From Mesorhizobium sp. CA8 (GTDB lineage Bacteria; Pseudomonadota; Alphaproteobacteria; Rhizobiales; Rhizobiaceae), in contig NZ_JAIUHG010000020.1 in assembly GCF_020164955.1 (NCBI RefSeq), positions 1-64,000 of the forward strand: DNA of 64,000 nt, written 5' to 3'. Position 1 is the first letter of the stretch. Every line of letters begins with the position of its first letter. Below the pieces are notes generated by a model. It was not told where the DNA came from, did no database searches, and was given only the letters and a program-made list of their open reading frames with translations. Shown here piece after piece: positions 1 through 9,713 of the stretch. A program made the translations under genes and the position numbers.

Positions 1-282
1 CAGCCGATCCGACTGCATGGCAAACCTGCCAAGCAGGCGAGCCTTCTTGCCTCCAATCTTGACAGGGAACATGAGAGGTAGGGCATCATGCCCGACCGCG
101 AAAATGGCAGCTTTGCGTCGCATGTCAGTCATTCTGATAGGCCATCCGTCTTCCACAAGCGGACAAGCTAGCATCAACCTTGTACGCACAGGCACCAGTG
201 CGAAAGATTCGTTTGAAGAGACCTGTCGGCGGAGTGACAGTCACGGCACAGCGCCTTGAGATCGGCGGTCGTCGATCGCTCG
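1..282. other. Gene-free left edge, downstream of kdpE
   Basis: I see no supportable gene here. The short open frames on both strands have arginine- and serine-rich compositions typical of random GC-rich sequence and no domain-like pattern. A small dyad, GTGACAGTCAC, lies near 236 but has no U-tract to make it a convincing terminator for the leftward kdp operon. Confidence 0.5.
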
Positions 283-975
283 TCAGTCCACCTCACGCAG
301 CCGATAACCAACGCCCGTCTCGGTGATGATATAGCGCGGCTGCTCCGGCGTCTTCTCGATCTTCTGCCTGAGCTGACGGACATAGACCCTGAGATATTGG
401 ACGTCGGTGGAATCGTTCCAGATCTGCTTCATCAGGAACTGATGGGTGAGCACCTTGCCGGCGTACTGCACCAGGATACGCAGGATCTCGTATTCCTTGG
501 GCGACAGTTTTACTTCGTTGCGCTCGACCTTGACGATGCGTTTGACCAGGTCGACGGAAAGGTCGCCGGTATGGAACACCGGCTTCTCGCCTTGTTGCTG
601 GAATTTGTGGCGCAGCGCCACGCGGATGCGCGCGACCAGCTCGTTCATGCCGAACGGTTTGGTCACATAGTCGTCGGCGCCGAGCTCGAGTGCTGCGACG
701 ATACCGGCCTCGTCGGTGCGGCTGGAGAGGATCACGACCGGAACATCGAGCCCGTCGGCCCGCCATTTGCCGAGCAATTCGGTGCCGGTCATGCCGGGCA
801 GGCCGAGATCGAGCAGGATCAGGTCGGGCCGTTCTGCCTGGACGAGTTCGAGCGCCGCCTTGGCGTTCGGCGCTTCGGAGACCGCATAGCCCTGGCTGCC
901 CAAGCCGACGCGCAGCAATTTGCGGATCGGCGGCTCGTCGTCGACGACCAGGATGGAGACGGTCCGATTTGTCAT
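283..975 (-). CDS. kdpE: KdpE, response regulator of the kdp operon
   Basis: This is an OmpR/PhoB-type response regulator of 230 residues, the usual KdpE length. The N-terminal receiver domain opens with SILVVDDEPP, whose acidic pair binds Mg2+. The phosphoacceptor aspartate is in LILLDLGLPGMTG and the switch lysine is in YVTKPFGMNEL. The C-terminal winged-helix DNA-binding domain contains LSPKEYEILRILV and ends with ITETGVGYRLRE. Phosphorylated by KdpD, it is expected to activate kdp transcription under potassium limitation or osmotic stress. It is the last gene of the leftward operon. Its ATG overlaps the kdpD stop as ATGA, so the two are translationally coupled. The assignment rests on domain pattern plus operon context and is secure. 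Confidence 0.97.
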   Translation of the reverse strand: MTNRTVSILVVDDEPPIRKLLRVGLGSQGYAVSEAPNAKAALELVQAERPDLILLDLGLPGMTGTELLGKWRADGLDVPVVILSSRTDEAGIVAALELGADDYVTKPFGMNELVARIRVALRHKFQQQGEKPVFHTGDLSVDLVKRIVKVERNEVKLSPKEYEILRILVQYAGKVLTHQFLMKQIWNDSTDVQYLRVYVRQLRQKIEKTPEQPRYIITETGVGYRLREVD

Positions 976-3695
976 GCCGCATCATCCGTAACGGGTGTGC
1001 CGAGCGCCGGCAACTCAGCCGGCATCGGCATGCGGATGGTGAAGATCGCGCCCGGACGGTCGGTGCGGTTGGCCGCCGCGACCGTGCCGCCCATCGCTTC
1101 GATGAAGCCGCGGCTGATCGACAGGCCGAGGCCTGTGCCGGCGCGCACCTGGTCGCGCTTGCGCACGCGGTAGAAAGTATCGAATATCCGCTCCAGGTCG
1201 TCGGGCGGGATGCCCGGCCCCTCATCCATCACCTGCAGGATGACGGCGCCGTTGTCGACCCAGGCCTGCAGCCGGATGGCCGAGTCGGGCGAGGCATATT
1301 TGGCGGCATTGTCGAGCAGGTTGAACAATGCCTGCTCGAACAGCACCGGATCGAGCCTCAGCATCGGCAGGTCGGCCGGAATGTCAGTCTCTATTTTGTG
1401 CTCGGCGGTGATCTTCTGCGCCCGGTTCAACGCCGAGCCGACGACATCGCCGACATAGTGGAGCCCATAATTCGGTTCCATCGCGCCCGACTCGATCCTG
1501 GTCATGTCGAGCAGATTGGCGATGAAGCGGTTCAGCCGCTCGGACTCGCTAACGACCGTCGACAGAAGCTCCGCGCGATCCTTTTCCGGCAGCGCCGGCG
1601 CGAATTCCTTAAGCGTGCCGGCCGCGCCCATGATCGCTGCAAGCGGGGTCTTGAGGTCATGCGAGATCGAGGTGAGCAGCGCCGAGCGCAGCCGGTCCGC
1701 TTCCGCGGCCAGCCTGGCGCGATCGACATCGGCGACGAGCTGGACGCGTTCGATGGCGACTGCAGCCTGATCGGCCAAGGCGTCGAGCAAACGTTGCTGC
1801 TCAGGCGTCAGCAGCGGCCCTTGCTTGTCATTGTCGAGCCCGACGACGCCGATCGCTGTCCGCCCGGTTCGCAAAGGAAGATAGAGGCGTTTTGCGCCGG
1901 GCAAGGTATCGGCGCCGCGGCCGGCGGCGCGGTTATGCTCCCAGGCCCAGCGAGCGGCCGCGATATCGGCCTCGGCCAAAGTGTCGTCCGGCGGATAGCC
2001 GGCCTTGACGGTGATGGTGCCGTTTTCCGGCAAAAGCAGCACGACGCGGACCTTCAGCATCGAAGCGATCTGGAAGGCGGTGGCCCATAAGACGTCGTCC
2101 AGCGTGCCGGCGCCGGCGACCTTCCTGGAAAAGGAATAGAGGTCCGCGGTGGCGCGCGCCCGCGAGCGGGCGGCGACGGCCTGGCGCTGCACGCGCGCCG
2201 TCAGATTGCTGGCGATCACTGCAACGACGAGGAAGACCGCGAAGGCTACGATGCTCTCCGGATCCCTTATCGTCAGCGTGTAGCGCGGCTCGAGGAAGAA
2301 GAAGTTGAAGACAAGCGCGCTGAGGAAACAGGCATAGAACGCCGGCCAGAGCCCGAAGGTTACGGCCGATGTCAGCACGGCCAAAAGCAGGACACTGGCG
2401 AGATTGCGGACGTCGAGGAACCGGTCGAGGATCGAGCCGACGGCCAGCGCGCCGGCGACATAGGCCGTCGAGAACAAATAGGGCCAGACCTGGAAAGGCT
2501 TCTGCTCGGCCGCGGCCTTCACCCGCGCCGACGGCGCGTCGCCATCGCGCTCGGCGCCCGAAATGACATGGACGCTGATGTCGCCGGCGTTGCGGATCAG
2601 ATCATAGGTAAGCGAGCCCTCGATCAGCTCGCGCCAGCGCGAGCGGGTCGGCCTGCCGACGACGATGTGGGTAAAGTTGTTCGCCGTCGCGTGACGCACG
2701 ATGTCCTCGGCGACATTCTGGCCGGGAATGGTGGCGATCTCGGCGCCGAGCTGCTCGGCAAGACGCAGGTTCCTGGCCAGGCGGTCCTTGTCTTCCTCGG
2801 ACAGGCCGGCGAGGCGTGGCGTGTCGACATGCAGCGCCGTCCAGGGCGCGCGCAGCCGGTCGGCGAGCCTGCGTGCGTAGCGGATGCGGGCCGCTCCGCC
2901 AGGCTGCGAGTCGACGCAGACGAGAACCCGCTCGCCGGCCGCCCAAGGCCCCGGAATGGCATGCGACTGCATGTGGTTGAGCAGTTGCTCGTCGACGCGC
3001 TGAGCCGTGCGGCGCAGCGCCAGCTCTCGCAGCGCCGTCAGATTGCCCGGCGAAAAATAATTCTCGATCGCGCGCTGCGCGGTGTTGGGGACATAGACCT
3101 TGCCGTCCTGCAGCCTCTTGATCAGGTCGTCGGGGGTGAGATCGATGATCTCGATGTCGTCGGCCTCGTCGATGATGGAATCGGGAACCGTCTCGCGCAC
3201 CCTGACCCGCGTGATCTGGGCGACGACGTCATTCAGGCTTTCGACATGCTGGATGTTGAGCGTGGTGTAGACGTCGATGCCTTGCGCCAGGATCTCCTCC
3301 ACATCGAGATAGCGTTTGGGGTGCCGGCTGCCGGGCGCGTTGGTGTGGGCAAGCTCGTCGACCAGGACGAGGGCGGGGTGCCGCTTCAGGATGGCGTCGA
3401 TGTCCATCTCGTCTAGCGTCTGGCCGCGATACTCGACCAGGCGGCGCGGGATCACCTCGTAGCCGTCCACCAGGGCCTGGGTTTCCTTGCGGCCGTGCGT
3501 CTCGACGACGCCGATCACGACGTCGACGCCGTCGGCGCGGCGGGCGCGGCCCGCCATCAGCATCTCGTAGGTCTTGCCGACGCCGGGTGCGGCGCCGAGG
3601 AAGATGCGCAGCCGGCCACGGCCCTCGCGCTCGGCGTGCTCGAGGAGCGCGCCGGGGGAGGGTCGGTTCTCGGGGTCGGTCCTGTCGTCCGGCAT
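972..3695 (-). CDS. kdpD: KdpD, potassium/osmotic sensor histidine kinase
   Basis: This membrane sensor kinase of about 907 residues is full length for KdpD. In order it has: an N-terminal KdpD domain with Walker A GAAPGVGKT and VDELAHTNAPGSRH; a universal-stress-protein-like cytoplasmic domain; four closely spaced membrane helices near the middle (YVAGALAVGSIL onward); a GAF-like linker; a HisKA domain with the phosphorylated histidine in SISHDLKTPLAAIMG; and an HATPase domain with NLLDNAAKYA and DEGPGIPPDDLERIF. I prefer the ATG at 3695 (MPDDRTDPEN) over the in-frame TTG at 3704, because GGA lies about five bases upstream of it. It phosphorylates KdpE, whose gene overlaps its stop codon. 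A 55-base gap separates it from kdpC. Confidence 0.96.
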   Translation of the reverse strand: MPDDRTDPENRPSPGALLEHAEREGRGRLRIFLGAAPGVGKTYEMLMAGRARRADGVDVVIGVVETHGRKETQALVDGYEVIPRRLVEYRGQTLDEMDIDAILKRHPALVLVDELAHTNAPGSRHPKRYLDVEEILAQGIDVYTTLNIQHVESLNDVVAQITRVRVRETVPDSIIDEADDIEIIDLTPDDLIKRLQDGKVYVPNTAQRAIENYFSPGNLTALRELALRRTAQRVDEQLLNHMQSHAIPGPWAAGERVLVCVDSQPGGAARIRYARRLADRLRAPWTALHVDTPRLAGLSEEDKDRLARNLRLAEQLGAEIATIPGQNVAEDIVRHATANNFTHIVVGRPTRSRWRELIEGSLTYDLIRNAGDISVHVISGAERDGDAPSARVKAAAEQKPFQVWPYLFSTAYVAGALAVGSILDRFLDVRNLASVLLLAVLTSAVTFGLWPAFYACFLSALVFNFFFLEPRYTLTIRDPESIVAFAVFLVVAVIASNLTARVQRQAVAARSRARATADLYSFSRKVAGAGTLDDVLWATAFQIASMLKVRVVLLLPENGTITVKAGYPPDDTLAEADIAAARWAWEHNRAAGRGADTLPGAKRLYLPLRTGRTAIGVVGLDNDKQGPLLTPEQQRLLDALADQAAVAIERVQLVADVDRARLAAEADRLRSALLTSISHDLKTPLAAIMGAAGTLKEFAPALPEKDRAELLSTVVSESERLNRFIANLLDMTRIESGAMEPNYGLHYVGDVVGSALNRAQKITAEHKIETDIPADLPMLRLDPVLFEQALFNLLDNAAKYASPDSAIRLQAWVDNGAVILQVMDEGPGIPPDDLERIFDTFYRVRKRDQVRAGTGLGLSISRGFIEAMGGTVAAANRTDRPGAIFTIRMPMPAELPALGTPVTDDAA

Positions 3696-3750
3696 CAGGT
3701 CCAATCATGAATTGCGCCGGGAACGGTGTCGATCCCCGGCGCGCAGCGGA

Positions 3751-4314
3751 TTACTTCAGCGCGTCCAGCGCCAGGTTCAGCGCAAGCACGTTGACCACCG
3801 GTTCGCCGAGGACGTCAAGTTCGCGCTCCTCGACATGGCTGTCGACGAGCGCCTTCACCTTGTCCTCGGCCACGCCGCGAGCCCTGGCGACGCGCGGCAC
3901 CTGGACATAGGCGGCGTCCGGGCTGATGTCGGGATCGAGACCGCTGCCCGAGGTGGTGACGAGGTTCATCGGCACCGGCGCATTCGGGTTTTCCGCCTTC
4001 AGCTTCTCGGCGTCGCCCTTGATGCGCTCTATGAGCTTGGGATTGGTCGGGCCGAGATTCGAGCCGCCGGAGGAGGCGGCGTTGTAGCCGTCACCGGCTG
4101 CCGACGGCCGGCCGTGGAAATAGCGGTCGCTGGCGAAGGCCTGGCCGATCAGGCTGGAGCCGATGACCTCGCCATCTTTTTCGATAAGGCTGCCATTGGC
4201 CTGGTTCGGAAACAGCGCCTGGGCGATACCGGTCATGCCGATCGGATAGATGAGGCCGGTCAGCACCGTGAAGAAGACGATCATGACAAAAGCGGGTCTG
4301 AGTTGCTTGAGCAT
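3751..4314 (-). CDS. kdpC: KdpC, subunit of the K+-transporting ATPase
   Basis: KdpC is the small subunit of the KdpFABC high-affinity potassium pump and stabilises nucleotide binding by KdpB. The protein has 187 residues, the usual length. It has one N-terminal membrane helix ([16 protein letters not shown]) followed by a periplasmic domain. Family signatures visible are the GSSLIGQAF motif, [21 protein letters not shown], and the C-terminal [18 protein letters not shown] region. It starts 12 bases after the kdpB stop, as expected for tight operon spacing. The call is secure. Confidence 0.97.
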   Translation of the reverse strand: MLKQLRPAFVMIVFFTVLTGLIYPIGMTGIAQALFPNQANGSLIEKDGEVIGSSLIGQAFASDRYFHGRPSAAGDGYNAASSGGSNLGPTNPKLIERIKGDAEKLKAENPNAPVPMNLVTTSGSGLDPDISPDAAYVQVPRVARARGVAEDKVKALVDSHVEERELDVLGEPVVNVLALNLALDALK

Positions 4315-4326
4315 CGGGGCAAATCC

Positions 4327-6420
4327 TTACGCGAGGCCGAAGGCCGTGACGATCAGGTCGATCGCCTTGATGCCGACGAACGGCACGACGATACCGCCGA
4401 GGCCATAGATGAGCAGGTTACGGGTGAGCAGCGCGCCTGCGCCGATGGCACGATACTTCACGCCTTTCAGCGACAGCGGGATCAGCGCAATGATGATCAG
4501 CGCGTTGAAGATGATGGCCGACAGGATGGCGCTCTGCGGCGTCGCGAGATGCATGATGTTGAGCGCCTGCAACGGACCGGAGGACTGGCCGGGCGCGACG
4601 TAGAAGACCGCGAACATCGCCGGGATGATGGCGAAGTACTTGGCCACGTCGTTGGCGATCGAGAAGGTCGTCAGCGAACCGCGCGTCATCAACAGCGCCT
4701 TGCCGATCTCGACGATCTCGATCAGCTTGGTCGGGTCGCTGTCGAGATCGACCATGTTGCCGGCCTCGCGCGCGGCGACGGTGCCGGTGTTCATGGCGAC
4801 GCCGACATCGGCCTGGGCCAGCGCCGGCGCGTCATTGGTGCCGTCGCCGCACATGGCGACCAGCTTGCCCTTGGCCTGCTCCTCGCGGATCAGCGACAGC
4901 TTGTTCTCCGGCGTGGCCTGGGCGAGGAAGTCGTCGACGCCGGCTTCGGCGGCAATTGCCGCGGCGGTGAGCGGATTGTCGCCCGTGATCATCACCGTGC
5001 GGATGCCCATCTTGCGCAGCTCCGCGAAACGCTCGCGGATGCCACCCTTGACGATGTCCTTGAGGTGGACGACGCCGAGCAGGCGTCCGTCGCGCTCGAC
5101 CGCCAGCGGTGTGCCGCCGGCCTTGGCGATCTCGTCGGCGATCGCCTGCAGGTCGCGGATCGTTTCGGTCGCCGGACGCGTGCCGTGGGCGGCGACGGTC
5201 GCCTGGTTGACATGGGCCAGCACCGCGTCGACGGCGCCCTTGCGCACCGACGAGCCGTCGATGTCGACGCCGCTCATGCGGGTCTGCGCGGTGAAAGGCA
5301 CGAAGGTCGCGTGCAAGGTCGCCATGTCGCGGGCTCGGATGGCGTATTTCTCCTTGGCCAGCACGACGATCGAGCGGCCCTCCGGCGTCTCGTCGGCCAG
5401 CGATGCAATTTGGGCCGCATCGGCCAGCTCCTGCTCGGTGACGCCCTTGACCGGGCGGAACTCGGTGGCCTGGCGGTTGCCGAGCGTGATGGTGCCGGTC
5501 TTGTCGAGGAGCAGCGTGTCGACGTCGCCGGCGGCCTCGACGGCGCGGCCGGACATGGCAAGAACGTTGAAGCGCACCAGGCGATCCATGCCGGCGATGC
5601 CGATGGCCGACAGCAGCGCGCCGATCGTGGTCGGGATCAGCGTCACGAACAGCGCGACGAGGATCGTCACCGGGATATAGCCGCCCGAATAGGAGGCGAA
5701 GCTCGGGATGGTCGCGGTCGCCAGCACGAAGATCAGCGTCATGCCGACAAGCAGGATGTTGAGCGCGATCTCGTTCGGCGTCTTCTGGCGCTCGGCTCCT
5801 TCGACCAGCGAGATCATGCGGTCGAGGAAGGTCTGGCCGGATGCGGCCGAGATGCGCACGCGGATCCAATCGGACAGAACCTGGGTGCCGCCGGTGACGG
5901 CCGAACGGTCGCCGCCGGATTCGCGGATGACGGGCGCGGATTCGCCGGTGATCGCCGCCTCGTTGACCGAGGCCACGCCTTCGATGACCTCACCGTCGGA
6001 AGGGATGATGTCGCCGGCTTCGACCAGCACGACATCGCCGACCTTCAGGCTGGTGCCCGGCACCAGCCTGAATTTGGTACGGTCGCCGTTGACGAGCAGC
6101 TTGGCCTGGCTCTCGGTGCGCGCCTTGCGCAGCGAGTTGGCCTGCGCCTTGCCGCGGCCTTCGGCGACGGCCTCGGCGAAATTGGCGAACAGCACGGTGA
6201 ACCAGAGCCAGATGATGATCTGCAAGGTGAAGCCGAGATCGCCGCCGCCGGCGATCAGGTCGCGGATGAAGAGCACGGTGGTGAGAGCTGAGACGACCGC
6301 GACGACGAACATCACCGGGTTCTTGACCAGCGTGCGCGGATCAAGCTTGCGGAAGGCGCCGCCGAGGGCGGGCACCAGGATGCGCGCATCCATGATAACA
6401 GCGGATTTGGACTGGCTCAT
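4327..6420 (-). CDS. kdpB: KdpB, catalytic P-type ATPase subunit for K+
   Basis: This is the ATP-hydrolysing P-type ATPase subunit of the potassium pump, 697 residues from the chosen start. The phosphorylated aspartate is in [11 protein letters not shown]. The actuator-domain TGES motif appears as [11 protein letters not shown]. The hinge motif is [14 protein letters not shown], and the membrane helices flank these cytoplasmic domains. A longer open frame extends 29 codons upstream. The ATG at 6420 ([15 protein letters not shown]) fits KdpB N-termini and forms an ATGA overlap with the stop of the preceding small gene, so I chose it. It acts in the inner membrane with KdpA, KdpC and KdpF. Confidence 0.97.
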   Translation of the reverse strand: MSQSKSAVIMDARILVPALGGAFRKLDPRTLVKNPVMFVVAVVSALTTVLFIRDLIAGGGDLGFTLQIIIWLWFTVLFANFAEAVAEGRGKAQANSLRKARTESQAKLLVNGDRTKFRLVPGTSLKVGDVVLVEAGDIIPSDGEVIEGVASVNEAAITGESAPVIRESGGDRSAVTGGTQVLSDWIRVRISAASGQTFLDRMISLVEGAERQKTPNEIALNILLVGMTLIFVLATATIPSFASYSGGYIPVTILVALFVTLIPTTIGALLSAIGIAGMDRLVRFNVLAMSGRAVEAAGDVDTLLLDKTGTITLGNRQATEFRPVKGVTEQELADAAQIASLADETPEGRSIVVLAKEKYAIRARDMATLHATFVPFTAQTRMSGVDIDGSSVRKGAVDAVLAHVNQATVAAHGTRPATETIRDLQAIADEIAKAGGTPLAVERDGRLLGVVHLKDIVKGGIRERFAELRKMGIRTVMITGDNPLTAAAIAAEAGVDDFLAQATPENKLSLIREEQAKGKLVAMCGDGTNDAPALAQADVGVAMNTGTVAAREAGNMVDLDSDPTKLIEIVEIGKALLMTRGSLTTFSIANDVAKYFAIIPAMFAVFYVAPGQSSGPLQALNIMHLATPQSAILSAIIFNALIIIALIPLSLKGVKYRAIGAGALLTRNLLIYGLGGIVVPFVGIKAIDLIVTAFGLA

Positions 6421-6647
6421 TTTTGGGTTCCGGTATCGGTTATGTTGGACGGCGCCGGGTGTTCGGGCTGCGCGAACAGGTGCGGAAGGCCAGTGGCCAG
6501 CAGCCACAGCGCGAACAGCACGGCCGCCATGGCGAGAAAGGTTGAAAGCGTCGGGAAAGGACGAGGCTTCTTGTTCTTTCCGTTGTCGGGCGCTCCGTCA
6601 CCGGTCGGGTGACGGTCGTTGCGACCTATGTCGTTGAAGCGGGGCAT
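6417..6647 (-). CDS. Small single-span membrane protein inside the kdp operon
   Basis: This 76-residue protein lies between kdpA and kdpB, a position with no counterpart in the E. coli operon. It has a polar, charged N-terminus rich in Asp, Asn and Lys, one hydrophobic segment ([20 protein letters not shown]), and a short proline-rich tail. The ATG at 6647 follows the kdpA stop by seven bases and has GAGACG just upstream. An in-frame ATG at 6671 would overlap kdpA and lacks a ribosome-binding site. The stop overlaps the kdpB ATG as ATGA, which implies coupled translation with the ATPase. I believe similar proteins occur in other rhizobial kdp operons, but I do not recognise a named family. 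An accessory pump subunit is the natural hypothesis. Confidence 0.8.
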   Translation of the reverse strand: MPRFNDIGRNDRHPTGDGAPDNGKNKKPRPFPTLSTFLAMAAVLFALWLLATGLPHLFAQPEHPAPSNITDTGTQK

Positions 6648-6654
6648 GGTCGTC

Positions 6655-8358
6655 TCAGAAGGTCTGTCCATGAATCATCGCCAGATACTCGATGATCGGA
6701 CCGACAGCGAGCGACGGGAAGAAGGTGAGGCCGCCGACGATCACGATAACGCCGACCAGGAGGCCGACGAACAGCGTGCCGTCGGTCGGGAAGGTGCCGG
6801 CGGAGGCGGCCACGGTCTTCTTGGCGGCCAGCGAGCCAGCGATGGCTAAAGCCGGGATGATGACCAGGAAGCGGCCCATCAGCATCCCGATGCCGATGGT
6901 GATGTTGTACCAGGGCGTGTTGCCGGTGAGGCCGCCGAAGGCCGAGCCATTGTTCGCTGCGGCCGAGGTATAGGCGTAGAGCACCTCGGCGAAGCCGTGC
7001 GGGCCGCCATTGGCTATCGAGGCCACGGCGGTCGGCAGGACCACGGAGATGGCCGTGAGGATCAGCATCGCCAGCGGCAGGCACAGGATAGCCAGCATGG
7101 CCATCTTGACCTCCTTGGCCTCGATCTTCTTGCCGAGATATTCGGGCGTGCGGCCGACCATCAGGCCGGCGACGAAGACGGCGACGACGACGAACATCAG
7201 GATGCCGTAGAAGCCGGCGCCGACACCGCCGACGATGACTTCGCCGAGCTGCATGTTGATCAGCGGGATCATGCCGCCGAGCGCGGTGAAGCTATCATGC
7301 ATGGCGTTGACGGCGCCGCAGGAGGCGGCCGTGGTGATCACGGCGAACAGAGCCGACAAGGCGATGCCGAAGCGCGTTTCCTTACCTTCCATGTTGCCGC
7401 CGTCGATGCCGAGCGCATGGACCAACGGGTTGCCGGCGGCTTCCGCCCAGTAGCAGACGGCGACGCCGACGAGGAACAGCACGCCCATCGAGGCAAGGAG
7501 CGCCCAGCCCTGGCGCTCACTGCCGACCATGCGGCCGAAGACGTTGGTGAGACCGGCGCCGAGCGCGAAGATCGACAGCATCTGGATCAGGTTCGAGATC
7601 GCGTCCGGGTTCTCGAACGGATGCGCTGAGTTGGCATTGAAGAAGCCGCCGCCATTGGTGCCGAGCATCTTGATGGCAAGCTGCGAGGCCACCGGGCCGA
7701 GCGCGATCGTCTGCTTGGCGCCTTCCAGCGTAGTGGCGTCGACGTAAGCGCCGAGCGTCTGCGGTACGCCTAGCCAGACATAGACAAGCGTCAGCACGAT
7801 ACAGACCGGCACGAGCACGTAGAGCGTGCAGCGGGTGAGATCGACCCAGAAATTGCCGATCGACTTGCCGGAAGCGCGGGCAAAGCCGCGGATCAAGGCA
7901 ATGGCGATGGCAATGCCGGTTGCGGCCGAGACGAAATTCTGGACGGTGAGGCCGGCCATCTGCACGAGATAGGACATCGTGCTTTCGCCGCCGTAGTTCT
8001 GCCAATTGGTATTGGTGATGAAACTGGCGGCGGTGTTGAAGGCAAGCTCAGGATCGACCGCGGTCATCCCGGCCGGATTGTAGGGCAGTATGCCCTGCAG
8101 CCGCTGCAGCGCATAAAGAACGAGGAAGCCGGCAAGGTTGAAGAGCAGCATGCCGGTCGCATAGACGGCCCAATGTTGCTCCTCCTTCTCGCTCGTTCCG
8201 GCGAGGCGATAGAGCCCGCGCTCGATCGGGACGAGCAGCGGCGATAGTAAAGTGCGGTCGCCGCTGAAGACGCGGTACATATAAAAGCCGAGCGGCTTCA
8301 CGAGCAAAGCCAAGATCCCGCAATAGACGAGGATCTGTATCCAGCCATTCATGGTCAT
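6655..8358 (-). CDS. kdpA: KdpA, potassium-translocating subunit
   Basis: KdpA is the channel-like subunit that selects and translocates K+ in the KdpFABC complex. The protein is 567 residues with about ten membrane helices. The selectivity-filter loops are recognisable: [12 protein letters not shown] in the first repeat and [18 protein letters not shown] in the second. Later repeats carry [11 protein letters not shown] and the [13 protein letters not shown] loop. Two possible ATGs six bases apart (8358 and 8352) are served by a GGAGAG sequence just upstream. It follows kdpF by 21 bases and is the first large gene of the operon. Confidence 0.97.
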   Translation of the reverse strand: MTMNGWIQILVYCGILALLVKPLGFYMYRVFSGDRTLLSPLLVPIERGLYRLAGTSEKEEQHWAVYATGMLLFNLAGFLVLYALQRLQGILPYNPAGMTAVDPELAFNTAASFITNTNWQNYGGESTMSYLVQMAGLTVQNFVSAATGIAIAIALIRGFARASGKSIGNFWVDLTRCTLYVLVPVCIVLTLVYVWLGVPQTLGAYVDATTLEGAKQTIALGPVASQLAIKMLGTNGGGFFNANSAHPFENPDAISNLIQMLSIFALGAGLTNVFGRMVGSERQGWALLASMGVLFLVGVAVCYWAEAAGNPLVHALGIDGGNMEGKETRFGIALSALFAVITTAASCGAVNAMHDSFTALGGMIPLINMQLGEVIVGGVGAGFYGILMFVVVAVFVAGLMVGRTPEYLGKKIEAKEVKMAMLAILCLPLAMLILTAISVVLPTAVASIANGGPHGFAEVLYAYTSAAANNGSAFGGLTGNTPWYNITIGIGMLMGRFLVIIPALAIAGSLAAKKTVAASAGTFPTDGTLFVGLLVGVIVIVGGLTFFPSLAVGPIIEYLAMIHGQTF

Positions 8359-8379
8359 GATGGGCTCTCCGCGTACCGG

Positions 8380-8469
8380 TCAGAAGCGCTCAGGGCGGAT
8401 GAGGGCATAAGTGAGGTAGGCAAGCAGAAACAAGGTAACCGCGCCGCCGAGGATGTAGTCGAAAAGCAT
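8380..8469 (-). CDS. kdpF: KdpF, small stabilising subunit of the Kdp pump
   Basis: This 29-residue open frame directly precedes kdpA on the same strand. The encoded peptide is one hydrophobic helix (LGGAVTLFLLAYLTYALI) ending in the R-P-E-R-F tail typical of KdpF, which stabilises the KdpABC complex in lipid. It is preceded by GGAGCCGTACC, a usable ribosome-binding site. Automated callers often miss genes this short. The ending together with the position makes the assignment reliable. Confidence 0.93.
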   Translation of the reverse strand: MLFDYILGGAVTLFLLAYLTYALIRPERF

Positions 8470-8484
8470 GGTACGGCTCCTTGC

Positions 8485-8565
8485 TCAGATTCTGCCGCAG
8501 GATTTGACGTAGGCCAAGGACAGGGCGAAGAATAAAATCCCGATCCCGAGAACTATAAGGTCCAT
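8485..8565 (-). CDS. 26-residue hydrophobic peptide at the head of the kdp operon
   Basis: Upstream of kdpF on the same strand is an ATG-initiated frame of 26 codons with AAGGAACG just ahead of it. The peptide is a single hydrophobic helix (LIVLGIGILFFALSLAYV) followed by a short charged tail ending CGRI. Its size, membrane character and 15-base spacing from kdpF suggest a second KdpF-like micro-subunit or a leader peptide. I recall similar short frames ahead of kdpF in other alphaproteobacteria, but I cannot name a family. Confidence 0.7.
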   Translation of the reverse strand: MDLIVLGIGILFFALSLAYVKSCGRI

Positions 8566-8700
8566 TGCAGTCGTTCCTTGTTTTCCACTTGTGGCCACGG
8601 CCCGCGCAGGTCGGCTGAAAACTGAACGCGGACGCCCATCACCTTGGCGGCGACGGCGGTTCACAGCGCTTATTCGAATAGAAATATGGACCCGATCGCC

Positions 8701-8752
8701 ATAAAGGTTCGAGACGGAGCGGGTGGGAAAGATATAGGAATCTTATAAAGGT
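8701..8752 (-). promoter_or_regulatory. Probable kdp promoter region with repeated ACCTTTAT boxes
   Basis: Upstream of the first kdp reading frame the octamer ACCTTTAT (read on the minus strand) occurs twice, at 8745-8752 and 8701-8708. The copies are 44 bases apart, about four helical turns. Between them is the AT-rich stretch TTATAAGATTCCTATATC, unusual for this GC-rich sequence. KdpE of other bacteria binds AT-rich repeated sequence in this position, so this is the best candidate activator site. The assignment is positional. Confidence 0.4.
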
Positions 8753-8769
8753 CTCGATCGGCCTGACCT

Positions 8770-9160
8770 GCCACTGAAGTTTGATGCAGTGGCGATTAGA
8801 GACTTCGGCCGTTCTGTTACGCCGTATGGCGATGGGTTGAGTAACAGCGCAGACGCGAGCCCTGCAGTGAGCGCAATGCCGTTTGAATTGCCCGAGCTCG
8901 TGGATAGCAACGATAGGAATGACCGACGGCGAATATGTCGTGGTTCACGATCCCGATCACCGGCTGCCGTACGACCAGTCGTCACGGTCCTGAGTCATCG
9001 CCATATTTCGCCGAAGCGCCTGTCGCAGGCGCTAGGTGTGAAAGTGGCCGACCTGGCCCAGTTTCGCAATTTCGGTTACGAAGCCTTCGCCGAGGAAGCC
9101 AAGCTCTACCGTGGCCTCGCCCCCCCCCCTGGGGCAACGCAGCGTCTCTTTGCCAAGCTG
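8770..9160 (+). other. Unassigned stretch between kdp and the ribonuclease Z remnant
   Basis: No intact gene is convincing. One plus-strand frame contains a protein-like segment (SPKRLSQALGVKVADLAQ, followed by EAFAEEAKLYRGLAP) that faintly recalls the helix-turn-helix part of Xre/ParS-type antitoxins. The frame before it is low-complexity and there is no start with a ribosome-binding site. It may be debris from the same decay that broke the next gene. A C9 run near 9121 lies inside it. Confidence 0.3.
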
Positions 9161-9165
9161 CTGCG

Positions 9166-9710
9166 CAGGATGAGCTTCGCACCGACGAATTCATGATCGA
9201 CTGCTTTCAAGTTCGTCACCGCGACACAGATAGCTATGGCTTCGTGCTCGAGACACTACCGCGCCGCCACCTTCGCGCCGAGCACCTCATGTCTCTGGGC
9301 GTGCCAGACGGTCCAATCAGGAAAAGAACTGGTAGAAGGCCGGTCTATCACCCTCGCGGATGGCCAAACAGTTGCTTCGGAAGACGTGTTGGGTCCGCCG
9401 GAAGCAGGCAAGAAGCTGGTCATCATCGGCGATACGGAGTCGACCGATGCGCTCGCGGAACATGTCCGCGGAGCCGACCTTCTGGTGATCGAGGCCACCT
9501 TCCCGGACGAGATGCGGCCATGGCGCGCGACTATGGTCATCTCACGGCTGCGCAGGCAGCATCTCTGGTAGCGACGAACAACGTGAAGCAACTCATTCTT
9601 ACGCATATCTCCGGCCGCTATGCCGACGAAGAAATCCTCCCGGAAGCCGGGCGGGCATTTCCGAACAGCCGTATGCGGCTGATCTCGATGTGCTCACCCA
9701 TATATGGCCG
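9166..9710 (+). pseudogene. rnz: Broken ribonuclease Z (metallo-beta-lactamase fold), C-terminal part
   Basis: Reading through three shifts of frame recovers the C-terminal half of an RNase Z-like protein. The pieces are IDCFQVRHRDTDSYGF (about 9190-9243), then KKLVIIGDTESTDALAEHV and GADLLVIEATF in a second frame (about 9410-9505), then DYGHLTAAQAASL and QLILTHISGRYADEEIL back in the first frame, and finally AADLDVLTHIW in the third. The zinc-ligand histidines of the C-terminal motifs (D-x-G-H and T-H-I-S-x-R-Y) remain visible. The N-terminal half with the H-x-H-x-D-H motif is absent. The damage is too extensive for a functional product. Confidence 0.75.
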
Positions 9711-9713
9711 ACA

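Noticed and set aside
256-2090. Plus-strand frames opposite kdpE and kdpD
   Set aside because: Same shadow effect; no start with a ribosome-binding site and no recognisable motif.
3574-6291. Very long open frame (905 codons) antisense to kdpC and kdpB
   Set aside because: It is a codon-periodicity shadow of GC-rich genes. Its composition (Arg, Asp, Gly, His-rich) has no domain, and the minus-strand kdp genes are unambiguous.
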